Assembly (NCBI RefSeq): GCF_022899935.1 | Contig: NZ_JALJCJ010000006.1 | Span: forward strand, 62,001 to 126,000 | DNA length: 64,000 bases | Source: Shinella curvata | GTDB lineage: Bacteria; Pseudomonadota; Alphaproteobacteria; Rhizobiales; Rhizobiaceae | Reading direction: 5' to 3' | Shown: one piece after another, positions 48,721-57,288 of the stretch | Numbering within the stretch: position 1 is the stretch's first letter | How the letters are laid out: each line of letters opens with the position of its first letter | Position numbers and translations under genes: made by a program | The notes under the pieces: generated by a model | Told to the model about the DNA's origin: nothing | Database searches by the model: none | What the model saw: the letters and a program-made list of their open reading frames with translations, nothing else

Positions 48721-49183
48721 TTGAACCTGCGGGCACGGAAGTCGGGTCGAAAAACGGCCTACTGCCCGCCAAGGATACGATTATCGTGTGTGAGCCCGAG
48801 GGCCTATTTCCGTATTCCCATTTACTACGCCGGCAGGTGGGCTTGGCGAACGAGCTCACCCTTGAGACGCGCCGTCTCAAGACCCCGCCCGCAGCATCGC
48901 ACTTGCATATGAAGCACTCGGGGGCCCGGTCCGCATGTTCGGCAAACCCCATCCCGCAATATACCGTCACGCCCAATCCCTGGTTTCTAGCATCGCCGCG
49001 GATCGGATTGTCTTCATCGGAGACAGCATCGAACACGACATTGCAGGCGCCGCCGGCGCGGGCCTCGCGTCGCGCCTTGTTCGAACGGGTGTGCTTGCGA
49101 CCCGTTCTGAAGACGACCTTGCGCGTCTCTCCGGAGAACACGGGGCGCCTCCGGATTTTCTGATGGAGCGCTTAACACTATGA
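48721..49183 (+). pseudogene. HAD-superfamily class IIA hydrolase remnant
   Basis: The last part is an intact C-terminal fragment: AYEALGGPVRMFGKPHPAIY with the catalytic lysine context, then IVFIGDSIEHDIAGAAGAGL with the Mg-binding aspartate, ending at 49183. Upstream of a stop at 48863 a different frame carries a degraded version of the preceding motif (YYAGRWA in place of the usual YCAGALA). The N-terminal DxD nucleophile region is absent. This is a decayed gene with at least one frameshift and a 5' truncation, lying between the MFS gene and the leftward ABC operon. Confidence 0.6.
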
Positions 49184-49243
49184 ATGCCAGGTAAGCGTTC
49201 GCGCGGATCACGCGCGTCGGCGGAAACGCTGATCCTGTCCATA

Positions 49244-49272
49244 CATGATGCCGGCACATCGCCGGCATCATG
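49244..49272 (-). terminator. Strong hairpin at the end of the leftward CoA-transferase/ABC operon
   Basis: CATGATGCCGGC, 5-base loop, GCCGGCATCATG (12-bp perfect stem) beginning 11 bases after the stop codon of the FAH-family gene. There is no T-tract, so termination may be partial or the element may protect the transcript end. Confidence 0.55.
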
Positions 49273-49282
49273 CAGCTAGGCT

Positions 49283-50440
49283 CTACAGGAGATTGCGCGA
49301 GGCAAGGTTGCGCATCAGATGCGAAGCTCCGAAAACCCAAGGCGGGCATTCCGTTGCGAGCTTCACCGTATTGACGAGCGCGCCGAGCTTGTCGTTGGAA
49401 ATCGTCACGACGTCGCCGACCTTGTGCGTAAAGCCCTGTCCGGGCGCGCCGCGGTCCTCGACCGGGGCGAACAGCGTGCCGAGAAACAGAACGAAGCCGT
49501 CCGGATACTGATGATGGGCACCGCGCGTCTGGGCCACGAGATCCAGCGGATCGCGGCTGATCTCCTTCATCGAACTCTTTCCAAGCAGCACAAAACCGTC
49601 CTTGCCCTCGACGCGCAGGTCCAGCTCGGCATTGCGCACATCATCGATCGTATAGGTTTCGTCGAACAGGCGGATGAACGGGCCAATCGAGCAAGAGGCG
49701 TTGTTGTCCTTGGCCTTGCCCAGCAGCAGGGCCGAGCGCCCCTCCACATCGCGCAAGTTCACGTCATTGCCGAGGGTTGCACCCTTGACGCGACCTTCGC
49801 TATCCACCGCAAGCACGATTTCCGGCTCGGGATTGTTCCACTTCGAAATCGGATGCAGGCCAACGGCGGCACCCGCGCCAACGGAAGACATGATCTGCGA
49901 TTTCGTGAAGACCTCGGCGTCCGGACCGATGCCGACTTCGAGATATTGCGACCACAGGCCTTCCTCGATCAGCGCGGACTTTACCCTCTGGGCGTCTTCC
50001 GATCCCGCCCTCAGATCGCGAAGGCTGGCGCCGATGATCTGCGAAACCTTCTCACGGATGTTTGCTGCACGCTCGGGATTGCCCGCCGCACGTTCCTCGA
50101 TGACCCGCTCGATCATCGAGCGGGCGAAGGTGACACCGCAGGCCTTGATCGCCTGGAAATCGATCGGCGCAAGCAGATGAAGCCGGGAGCCGTCCGGCTC
50201 GCTCAGCGACAGCAGGCTTTCCAGAGAGCCGAGATCGCGGCCTTGCGCATTGCGGACGAAATCCGCCGGCGCCTCCAGTTCCAAAATATCCCGAACGGTA
50301 GCACAGCCCTTCGCAGTGATATCGTAGAGACGACCGTCGCGGATCGTCACAACGACCGGCCCATCCACGTCCGGCGACCACGCCCGGCCGATGAAACATC
50401 CTGTTGCAAAGCTTGAAATAATATCGGTCACGACGATCAA
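49283..50440 (-). CDS. Fumarylacetoacetate-hydrolase (FAH)-family protein
   Basis: 385 residues. FAH core segments seen are LLAPIDFQAIKACGVTFARS, the acidic metal-binding stretch HPISKWNNPEPEIVLAVDSE, GATLGNDVNLRDVEGRSALL and LDLRVEGKDGFVLLGKSSMK. Members hydrolyse, hydrate or decarboxylate oxo-acid substrates using a divalent metal. The start is TTG 50440 in a TTGA overlap with the ATPase stop codon; GTG 50431 is the next option. It is the final gene of the seven-gene operon beginning at the CoA-transferase. Relatives act on sugar-acid-derived 2-keto-3-deoxy acids as well as aromatic ring-cleavage products. Confidence 0.87.
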   Translation of the reverse strand: MIVVTDIISSFATGCFIGRAWSPDVDGPVVVTIRDGRLYDITAKGCATVRDILELEAPADFVRNAQGRDLGSLESLLSLSEPDGSRLHLLAPIDFQAIKACGVTFARSMIERVIEERAAGNPERAANIREKVSQIIGASLRDLRAGSEDAQRVKSALIEEGLWSQYLEVGIGPDAEVFTKSQIMSSVGAGAAVGLHPISKWNNPEPEIVLAVDSEGRVKGATLGNDVNLRDVEGRSALLLGKAKDNNASCSIGPFIRLFDETYTIDDVRNAELDLRVEGKDGFVLLGKSSMKEISRDPLDLVAQTRGAHHQYPDGFVLFLGTLFAPVEDRGAPGQGFTHKVGDVVTISNDKLGALVNTVKLATECPPWVFGASHLMRNLASRNLL

Positions 50441-51972
50441 TGCTCCCTGAAAGCCAATGTCAGTATGCGGTCTTCACTCATCTCGCTACGCTCGAGAATG
50501 CCGGCAAGCCGCCCCTTCGACAGGACCGCGACTCGATCACAAAGGGCGAGAATTTCCGGCACCTCGGACGAGGCCATGAGCACGGTCAAGCCCCGTTCGG
50601 CGGCCTGCGCGATGATGGTGTAGAGATCAGCCTTTGCGCCCACGTCCACGCCATGCGTCGGTTCGTCGAGAAGCAGCAATTGCGGCTCGGCCATGAGCGC
50701 GCGGGCGAAAATGACCTTCTGTTGATTGCCGCCCGACAGCGTCGAGATCGGCTGCATGTCGTTCGCCATTCGAATGCCGAGGCTTTTGGTGAAGGCCGCT
50801 ATGCGACTGGCCTCCCCGCTGCGATCCGAGAAGAACCGACTGGCGAAGCGCCTCAGGCTCGAAATGGCCGCATTGTCGCGCACGGAATGCTGCGGCAGGA
50901 TTCCTGCCGTCTTGCGCCCCTCCGGCACCAGTACCACGCCGCTTTTCACAGCCTCGCTTGGATCGCGCGGTGAGAAAGTCCGCTTGTTAAGCGTAAGATA
51001 CCCGGATTTCAGCGGCCGAACGCCATGGATCACATCCAGAAGCTCCGTGCGCCCGGCTCCGACAAGACCGAACAGGCCGAGAACCTCGCCGCGGCGCACC
51101 TCCAGGCTGATATCCTCGATATGCACACCATCGGAAACGTTGCGCAACGACAGTGCGACGGCGTTCTCATCAATGGCACGCGGCTTATAGTCGTAGATCG
51201 CCGGTTTGCCCGTCATGTCGGCGATCAGTTGTTCCCGGCTCGTTTCGGCCGGCTTGCGCTCGCTGACGATGGCGCCGTTGCGCAGAACCACCAGACGGTC
51301 GCAGAGACCGAGCGCCTCCTCCAGACGGTGCGTGATGAAGATGATCGCGGTGCCTGCCTCCCGCGCATTTCGCACGTATGAAAAGAAGCTTTCCACCTCG
51401 TGCGGTGTAAGCGAAGACGTCGGCTCGTCAAGGATCAGCAGGCGCGGCTGTCGCCCGGCCGCCTTGGCGATCTCGATCAGTTGTTGCTCGCCGGCACGAA
51501 GCGAGCCCGCCTCCCGCGCCGGGTCCAGGGCGCCGGCCCCGACACGCTCCAGCAAGGCCTTCGATGAGGCGCGCATCAGCACCTTGTCGACAAAGCCGAG
51601 CGGCGTGCGCGGAAAGCGCCCGAGATAGAGGTTTTCCGCAACCGAAAGTGCCCCGACGACGGAGAGCTCCTGGTGGACGAAGCTGATGCCGGCGGAAATT
51701 CCGTCACTGACATTGCCGAAGCGAACAGGCTCGCCGGCAAGATCGATCGTGCCGGAATCGGCGACAAGGCCGCCCGACAATATATGCATCAGCGTCGACT
51801 TTCCGGCACCGTTCTCACCTAGCAGCCCGACCACCTCGCCCGGATAGAGGTCCAGATCGACGGAATGCAGGACCGCATTGCCGGAAAAGGCCTTGGCCAC
51901 CCCGCGGGCGCGAACGAGCGGCTGACCGGCGCGAGAAGCGCCGGTCGCATTTTCAACGATGTTACTTGGCAT
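50437..51972 (-). CDS. Ribose-type ABC ATPase, two-domain (RbsA/MglA family)
   Basis: 511 residues with duplicated nucleotide-binding domains. Domain 1 has Walker A GENGAGKSTLMHIL, a variant signature LRAGEQQLIEIAKA and Walker B LLILDEPTSSLTP. Domain 2 has the usual degenerate P-loop GLVGAGRTELLDVI, signature LSGGNQQKVIFARAL and LLLLDEPTHGVDVGAK. Its first 11 bp overlap the end of the binding-protein gene. It powers import through the RbsC-type permease at 52960. Confidence 0.95.
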   Translation of the reverse strand: MPSNIVENATGASRAGQPLVRARGVAKAFSGNAVLHSVDLDLYPGEVVGLLGENGAGKSTLMHILSGGLVADSGTIDLAGEPVRFGNVSDGISAGISFVHQELSVVGALSVAENLYLGRFPRTPLGFVDKVLMRASSKALLERVGAGALDPAREAGSLRAGEQQLIEIAKAAGRQPRLLILDEPTSSLTPHEVESFFSYVRNAREAGTAIIFITHRLEEALGLCDRLVVLRNGAIVSERKPAETSREQLIADMTGKPAIYDYKPRAIDENAVALSLRNVSDGVHIEDISLEVRRGEVLGLFGLVGAGRTELLDVIHGVRPLKSGYLTLNKRTFSPRDPSEAVKSGVVLVPEGRKTAGILPQHSVRDNAAISSLRRFASRFFSDRSGEASRIAAFTKSLGIRMANDMQPISTLSGGNQQKVIFARALMAEPQLLLLDEPTHGVDVGAKADLYTIIAQAAERGLTVLMASSEVPEILALCDRVAVLSKGRLAGILERSEMSEDRILTLAFREH

Positions 51973-52936
51973 CGGCGGGGGTCAGCAGGTTACCGACGAC
52001 GGGAATGACCTTGGCAGGCGGCTCAGTGCCGGCGACGAGGTAGTTGTAGAGCATGACGCTGGCATCGAGCGCCTGCTGGTAGGGCGCCTGATCGAGCAGG
52101 CCGACCATCTCGCCGGTCTTCAGATACTGCATGTTGTCGGGCGTGTGGTCGAAGCCGACAACGCCGACCTTGCCGGTCAGCCCGAGATCCTTGACAGCCT
52201 TTGCGGCGCCGAATGGGCCACCCGCCGTGACATAGACCATCGACAGATCGGGATTGGACGTCATCATGTCCTGAACCAGCGAATAGGCCTCTTCCGCCTT
52301 GTCCTTGTTCTCGAACGGGCCAACGATCTGAATGTCGGGAGCGTTTGCCTTGAGATAATCGACCGCGCCGTTCATGCGCTGTGTATGTTGCGTGGCACCG
52401 AAGTAACCGGTGATGACGCCGAGCTTGCCTTTGCCGTTCATCTTTTCCTGGATGAATTTGCCGATCTGTTCGCCGGCCGATGTCGCGTCCTGACCGATGA
52501 AGGCGAGGCGTTCGGAGGGCGCAGCGCCTTCCGCAACGATGTTGAAGACCGGCACGCCGGCTTCCGTCGCTTCGTTGATGATGCGCGCCGTGCCATCGAA
52601 GATCGGAACGACGACGATGCCGTTATACTGCTTGGCGAGTGCGCCTTCGATGCCGGCGACAACGGCTTCGGCAGAGAGTTCGTTGCCGAGATCGACGAAA
52701 TCGACCGTGGCGTTGAAGCCCTTCAGATAGTCGTTGGCGGCCTTGGCGCCATCGGTCACCGGCGTCCAGAACGGATTGTTCTGGAAGGAAAGGAAGGCGA
52801 TCTTGATAGGTCCCTTCGTGTTTTCCACAGCGGCGACCGTGCCGCCCTTCGGCGGCTCCGCCGCATTCGCAACCGACAGTACCGATGCCAGACCGAAGGC
52901 GGCCGCAGCCGTCAGTTTCGTGATTTTGCTGATCAT
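51962..52936 (-). CDS. Ribose-type periplasmic binding protein
   Basis: 324 residues from ATG 52936 (GGAGGAG upstream). Signal peptide SKITKLTAAAAFGLASVLSV with cut after NAA/AEP. The mature protein has the type I receptor fold with IKIAFLSFQNNPFWTPVTDG, NGIVVVPIFDGTARIINEAT and VGVVGFDHTPDNMQYLKTGE. It binds a sugar or sugar-like ligand and pairs with the permease and ATPase genes flanking it. No hairpin follows this binding-protein gene, unlike the other three in the window, because it overlaps the ATPase gene. Confidence 0.93.
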   Translation of the reverse strand: MISKITKLTAAAAFGLASVLSVANAAEPPKGGTVAAVENTKGPIKIAFLSFQNNPFWTPVTDGAKAANDYLKGFNATVDFVDLGNELSAEAVVAGIEGALAKQYNGIVVVPIFDGTARIINEATEAGVPVFNIVAEGAAPSERLAFIGQDATSAGEQIGKFIQEKMNGKGKLGVITGYFGATQHTQRMNGAVDYLKANAPDIQIVGPFENKDKAEEAYSLVQDMMTSNPDLSMVYVTAGGPFGAAKAVKDLGLTGKVGVVGFDHTPDNMQYLKTGEMVGLLDQAPYQQALDASVMLYNYLVAGTEPPAKVIPVVGNLLTPADAK

Positions 52937-52959
52937 GTTCTTCTCCTCCACAGGGTTGA

Positions 52960-53916
52960 TCACTCGTCTTCACCGCCGCGCTGCAGGCCGTCCAATGCCA
53001 CGGCGAAGATGATCACCAGACCCTTGGTGACGACCTGCCAGTAGGCGGAAATGCCGAGCAGCACGAAAGCATTGTTGAGCAGCGCCATCAGCAGCGCACC
53101 GATGACGACACCGGCAATCGAGCCGCGCCCGCCACTGAGCGCCGTACCGCCGAGGATGACGGCGGCGATGACGTCGAGCTCGTAGCCGACGCCGAGATTG
53201 GGGTCGGCGCTGGCGAGGTTGCCGGACAGGATGATCCCCCCGAGACCGGCAAGCAGGCCGCAGAAAGCGAAAATGAAGAGGCGCGTTGCCTTGAGATCGA
53301 CACCGGCGAGACGCGAGGCCTTCGGGTTGTCGCCGATCGCGTAGATTTCGCGGCCCCGTACGGTGCGCACGGAAAAGACATGCACGGCGATGGCGAGCAC
53401 AATCATCAGCAGGAAGGACACCGGGATGCCCGCAATGCGACCCGCACCGACGAATTCAGCAATACCACCCATCGGCACGGGAATGCCGCCCGTCATCAAC
53501 AGCGCGATGCCGCGCGCGACCGACAGCGTGCCGAGGGTCGCGATGAACGGATTGATCTTCAGCCGTGTATAGAGCAGGCCGTTGACGATGCCGCAGCAAA
53601 GGCCGGTGAGCAGGCCCGCGAAGAGGCCGACGCTTTCAAGCCCCGTGTCCCGGATGACGACGGCCGCGACCACGGCGGACAGACCGATCACCGAACCGAC
53701 CGACAGATCGATGCCACGGCCGATGATGACCAGCGCCTGGCCGAGCGCCACGATGGCGACGACCGAGGCCTGCCGGCCAACGTTCAAAAGATTGCGCGGG
53801 GCCAGAAAATACTCGCTGGCAAAGGAAAGATAGACGGCAACCACCAACAGCATCAGCAGAACCGATGCTTCGCGGTGGCGTCCGAGACGCTTGAGCGCGA
53901 CAAGACCCGTGTTCAT
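52960..53916 (-). CDS. Ribose-type ABC permease (RbsC family)
   Basis: 318 residues from ATG 53916 (AGGAGAAG upstream). About nine to ten helices. Family hallmarks are ALGQALVIIGRGIDLSVGSV and the coupling segment YAIGDNPKASRLAGVDLKAT, plus YELDVIAAVILGGTALSGGR. It is the only permease in this operon, so it would function as a homodimer, in contrast to the two-permease system at 60141-62071. Confidence 0.94.
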   Translation of the reverse strand: MNTGLVALKRLGRHREASVLLMLLVVAVYLSFASEYFLAPRNLLNVGRQASVVAIVALGQALVIIGRGIDLSVGSVIGLSAVVAAVVIRDTGLESVGLFAGLLTGLCCGIVNGLLYTRLKINPFIATLGTLSVARGIALLMTGGIPVPMGGIAEFVGAGRIAGIPVSFLLMIVLAIAVHVFSVRTVRGREIYAIGDNPKASRLAGVDLKATRLFIFAFCGLLAGLGGIILSGNLASADPNLGVGYELDVIAAVILGGTALSGGRGSIAGVVIGALLMALLNNAFVLLGISAYWQVVTKGLVIIFAVALDGLQRGGEDE

Positions 53917-53926
53917 GCGTCTTCTC

Positions 53927-54697
53927 CTATCGCCGCCGGAAGACTGGCGGGCGCTTTTCCTTGAAGGCCTGACGGCCTTCCTGCGCGTCGGCGGTGGCAA
54001 AGCAGATCGTCTGGAGATCGCGCTCGTATTCGACAGCCTTTTCATGCGGCATCGAGGCTGCGGCCTTGAGATTGAGCTTGGCGGTTTCCGCCGCGATCGG
54101 TGCGCGGGAAGCGATCGTCTCCGCGATTTCGCGTGCCCGCGGCAGCAGTTGCGCGGAGCTCACCACATCGCTGACGAGGCCCCATTGCTGCGCCTTCTCG
54201 GCACTGACGGGATCGCCCGTCATGATCATCAACGCCGCATTCGACGGACCAATCGAATGGGCGAGACCTGCCGCCATGCCCCCGCCGCCGATCCAGCCGA
54301 GCTTGATTTCAGGCGCGGCAAACTGGGCATTCGAGGATGCGATGCGGATATCGCAGGCCATGGCCGTCTCCAGCCCTCCGCCGAAGGCATAGCCGTTGAC
54401 GGCGGCAATGGTCGGCTTCAACAGCGCATGGATGGCGTCGCAATAGTCTTCACGGTTGCGGAACTGCCAGGGTGTCTCGTAGGTATCGAGTTCGCGGATA
54501 TCGGAGCCTGCGCAAAACGCACGCTCGCCGGCCCCCGTCAGGATGACGCAGCGGATCGTATCGCTGTCGTTACATTCCCGAACCGCCGCCACGATGGCAT
54601 CCGCCATTTCAGGCGTGACCGCGTTCAGTTTGGCCGGGCGGTTCAGGGTGATGGTCGCGATCGCGCCATCCACCTCGAAAAGGATCTCCTCCGTCAT
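53927..54697 (-). CDS. Enoyl-CoA hydratase/isomerase-family protein
   Basis: A 256-residue crotonase-fold protein. The CoA oxyanion-hole segments are RAFCAGSDIRELDTYE and AVNGYAFGGGLETAMACDIR. A conserved acidic position is in FAAPEIKLGWIGGGGMAAGL, where the third-helix PE is retained. Members hydrate, isomerise or cleave acyl-CoA thioesters. The CoA-transferase encoded two genes upstream can supply the thioester. The gene sits 10 bp before the permease gene, an unusual position within a sugar-type ABC operon. Confidence 0.92.
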   Translation of the reverse strand: MTEEILFEVDGAIATITLNRPAKLNAVTPEMADAIVAAVRECNDSDTIRCVILTGAGERAFCAGSDIRELDTYETPWQFRNREDYCDAIHALLKPTIAAVNGYAFGGGLETAMACDIRIASSNAQFAAPEIKLGWIGGGGMAAGLAHSIGPSNAALMIMTGDPVSAEKAQQWGLVSDVVSSAQLLPRAREIAETIASRAPIAAETAKLNLKAAASMPHEKAVEYERDLQTICFATADAQEGRQAFKEKRPPVFRRR

Positions 54698-54705
54698 GTC
54701 GTCTC

Positions 54706-55854
54706 CTATCGCTCCTCACCGCCACGCCGATGGGCGCGGTAGAGGTCCTGCAGTTGGGCAAGCACGCTCGCGGCCGCCGCCTTTGCTTCGAATGCGTCGC
54801 GCAAGAGGGCAGATGCCCTGCTCTGGAAGGCGATGTAGCCATCGTGGCGGGGGCGCACATAAGCCGCCTCGATCGTCTCGGCCGTCTGGCGGTAGAAACC
54901 GTTCCAGCGCCGGTTGACGCCATTGTCGAACCAGGCCTCGCGCCGCGAAGGCTGGCCATCATGGGCTGGAATGAAATGGATCTGTGCCTCGCGGCTCATC
55001 AGCCAGAGCAAATGCGCCTTGAGTTCCGGGCTCGGATCGCAACGCTTCGAGATGCCGATACCGGTTCCGCCGAGCGTGGATCCGGGACGACCGCCGGCGA
55101 CGCGACGCGGCGCATCCGCGAAGGTGACCGGCTTGCCGGCGTCGGGGGCCGAATAGTTCACATAGCCATAGATGAGCGGGCATAGCATCACATCGTCGAA
55201 AGCGGCCATATGGCCGAGAATGCCGATCGGGTTCTTGTCCCTGACGACACGCGGGCTCAGCGACGCCAGCTCCGCCATCAGTTCATAGACGATCGTTCCG
55301 GTCTCGCTGGAAACGAGGACATCCGGGTCCGCCTCAGCGGGCGGCTCGCCATAGGCGGCAGCAATAGACAGGAAGCTCAGGACCGCATGCGGCCCTGCCA
55401 GCGAGAGCGCAACCTTGCCGGTGCGGCGGGAGAGATCGGCGACTGCCGCCCATGTCTCCGGCGCCCCGCCGTCGACGAGATCGGCGCGCAACGCCATCAC
55501 CTGCGTTGCGGCATCGAGCGGCAGCGCCCAATGCTTCCCGGCATAGTGGTAGCTCGACAGCGACGGCCCGATGCTTTCAGCGCCGAGCGCCTCGACCACA
55601 TCGGCGCCGAACACGCTTTCGAGCGATTGCAGGCAGTCGCCGCTAACGGCTTCACCGACATGCGGATGATCGATCACGACGAGATCGTAACGCGCGCAGA
55701 GATCGGCGATCGGGTGCGACTCGAAGCCTTCGAGCGGCTGCTTGTCCCATTGGATATCGAGGCCGGCGGCGATCACCTCGTCGCGCCGTGCGGCAGCGGC
55801 GAGCGCATTGAAGCCGCGCGGATGGTCCCAGGTCAGGGCCTTGATCGTCGCCAT
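54706..55854 (-). CDS. Solute-binding-protein-like protein without a signal peptide
   Basis: 382 residues with an extracellular solute-binding (family 1/8-like) fold. Examples are LTWDHPRGFNALAAAARRDE, LCARYDLVVIDHPHVGEAVS, YAGKHWALPLDAATQVMALR and AHLLWLMSREAQIHFIPAHD. The protein begins directly with MATIKALTWDHPRG, with no hydrophobic leader, lipobox or Tat motif, and no upstream in-frame start could add one because the CoA-transferase gene ends 2 bp before. It should stay in the cytoplasm. It lies between the CoA-transferase and enoyl-CoA hydratase genes, so it may bind the pathway substrate or CoA conjugate, or assist the enzymes. The role is unknown. Confidence 0.75.
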   Translation of the reverse strand: MATIKALTWDHPRGFNALAAAARRDEVIAAGLDIQWDKQPLEGFESHPIADLCARYDLVVIDHPHVGEAVSGDCLQSLESVFGADVVEALGAESIGPSLSSYHYAGKHWALPLDAATQVMALRADLVDGGAPETWAAVADLSRRTGKVALSLAGPHAVLSFLSIAAAYGEPPAEADPDVLVSSETGTIVYELMAELASLSPRVVRDKNPIGILGHMAAFDDVMLCPLIYGYVNYSAPDAGKPVTFADAPRRVAGGRPGSTLGGTGIGISKRCDPSPELKAHLLWLMSREAQIHFIPAHDGQPSRREAWFDNGVNRRWNGFYRQTAETIEAAYVRPRHDGYIAFQSRASALLRDAFEAKAAAASVLAQLQDLYRAHRRGGEER

Positions 55855-55856
55855 GG

Positions 55857-57050
55857 TCAGATCGTCCCCTTCGCGACGGCGCCGTTTTCCACGAGCGAGG
55901 CGATCGTCGCGTCATCGTAACCGGCCTCCTTCAGGATTTCCTGCGTGTGCTGGCCGGTGACAGGCGCACCGCGCTCGACGGTGGAGGGGGTCTTCGAGAA
56001 CTTGATCGGGAAGCCCGGCGTCTTGACTCGGCCTTCGGTCGGATGGTCGTAATCGACGAAGGTGCCGTTGTGCTTGATCTGCTCGTCCTCGACGAGATCG
56101 GCATAGCCGTAGACGGGGCCGCACCAGATATCGGCAGCGCGCAGCAGGTCGAGCCATTCGGCCGAAGTCCTGGTTTTCAGCCGGTCGCGGGTCTTGGCGA
56201 AGATTTCGTCGCGCCGCGCCCAGGTATCGACCTCGTCGTCCATCGTCAGGAAACTGTCCTCACCGATCACTTCACCCAGCGTTTTCAACTTGGGGAAGGC
56301 GACGATGATGAAGCCATCGCTGGTAGCGAAAGCGCCGTAGGGTGCGCGGATATAGACATGTGCATGCGGCTCTGCGGAGCGCTGCTGCGGCTTGCCGCCC
56401 ACCGTATAGACGGACAACTCCTGCATCTGGATCGTCGTGATGGCATCCAGCATGTTGACCTGAACGAGCTGCCCCTCACCGGTCCGTTCGCGATGAAACA
56501 GCGCTGCGAGCGCCCCTTCGAAGGCCGTGTAGGCGGTGATCGCATCGACGAGATACTGGCCTGCGGCCGTCGGCGGCTCGCCCTCGCGTCCGGCCGACAG
56601 CATGGCGCCGGACATGCCCTGGAGAACGAGATCCTGTCCAGGACGATTCACATAGGGGCCATCCTCGCCATAACCGGACATCGACACATAGACGAGGCGC
56701 GGATTAATCTTCGACAGCGTTTCGTAATCAACACCCAGGCGCTTGGCGACACCGGGACGATAGTTCTGCAGGAAGACGTCGGCGGTCTTCACGAGATCCA
56801 GCAGAACCTTCTTGCCGGCTTCCGACTTGAGATCAACGGCAAGCGAACGCTTGTTGCGGTTGAGCGACAGAAACGAGACATTGACGCGATTGCCGCCCGC
56901 GCCGCCAGCCGCCACATGACGCTGCCATTCTCCAGTCGTAGGCTCCACCTTGACCACATCGGCACCCAGATCGCCCAGCCGCTGGGCCGCAAACGGCCCC
57001 GCCATGGCGATGGAGCAATCCAAAACCCTGATACCCGACAAAACACCCAT
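55857..57050 (-). CDS. Class III CoA-transferase (CaiB/BaiF family)
   Basis: 397 residues, full length. The opening LSGIRVLDCSIAMAGPFAAQ with GADVVKVEPTTGEWQR is the CaiB signature. The catalytic aspartate is in NRPGQDLVLQGMSGAMLSAG. NRNKRSLAVDLKSEAGKKVL and the small-domain LGEVIGEDSFLTMDDEVDTW are also typical. It moves CoA between organic acids. It is the first gene of the leftward seven-gene operon and starts 239 bp from the divergent binding-protein gene. A likely job is to activate an imported or derived carboxylic acid for the enoyl-CoA hydratase. Confidence 0.94.
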   Translation of the reverse strand: MGVLSGIRVLDCSIAMAGPFAAQRLGDLGADVVKVEPTTGEWQRHVAAGGAGGNRVNVSFLSLNRNKRSLAVDLKSEAGKKVLLDLVKTADVFLQNYRPGVAKRLGVDYETLSKINPRLVYVSMSGYGEDGPYVNRPGQDLVLQGMSGAMLSAGREGEPPTAAGQYLVDAITAYTAFEGALAALFHRERTGEGQLVQVNMLDAITTIQMQELSVYTVGGKPQQRSAEPHAHVYIRAPYGAFATSDGFIIVAFPKLKTLGEVIGEDSFLTMDDEVDTWARRDEIFAKTRDRLKTRTSAEWLDLLRAADIWCGPVYGYADLVEDEQIKHNGTFVDYDHPTEGRVKTPGFPIKFSKTPSTVERGAPVTGQHTQEILKEAGYDDATIASLVENGAVAKGTI

Positions 57051-57116
57051 ATGCGGTCGCTCTCCTGCAAGTCCTCAAATTGGCCGCAACTTATCGGATA
57101 AATTCGCCCTGTCTAG

Positions 57117-57130
57117 AGTTAGCGCTAACT
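57117..57130. promoter_or_regulatory. LacI-type operator 1 in the divergent control region
   Basis: AGTTAGCGCTAACT is a perfect 14-bp palindrome with the central CG step typical of LacI-family operators. It lies 67 bp upstream of the CoA-transferase start codon. Confidence 0.65.
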
Positions 57131-57190
57131 ATTTTTGAGTTGTCACTTGCCGTTTGTTTGCCCAGGATGGTTTCCGCTACCCGCAACTTG

Positions 57191-57203
57191 ATGAGCGCTA
57201 ACT
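57191..57203. promoter_or_regulatory. LacI-type operator 2 (half-conserved) in the divergent control region
   Basis: ATGAGCGCTAACT shares the AGCGCTAACT part with operator 1, with one arm degraded. The distance between the two centres is 73 bp, about seven helical turns, which would favour a DNA loop. It lies about 90 bp before the binding-protein start codon. Confidence 0.5.
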
Positions 57204-57288
57204 TTGGTATTGACCATCGCTCAAATGATGAATAGATAATTCATTGGTAAAGGTGGAGCGGCCGCAGTGCCGTTGGAGGAGGAAATCG

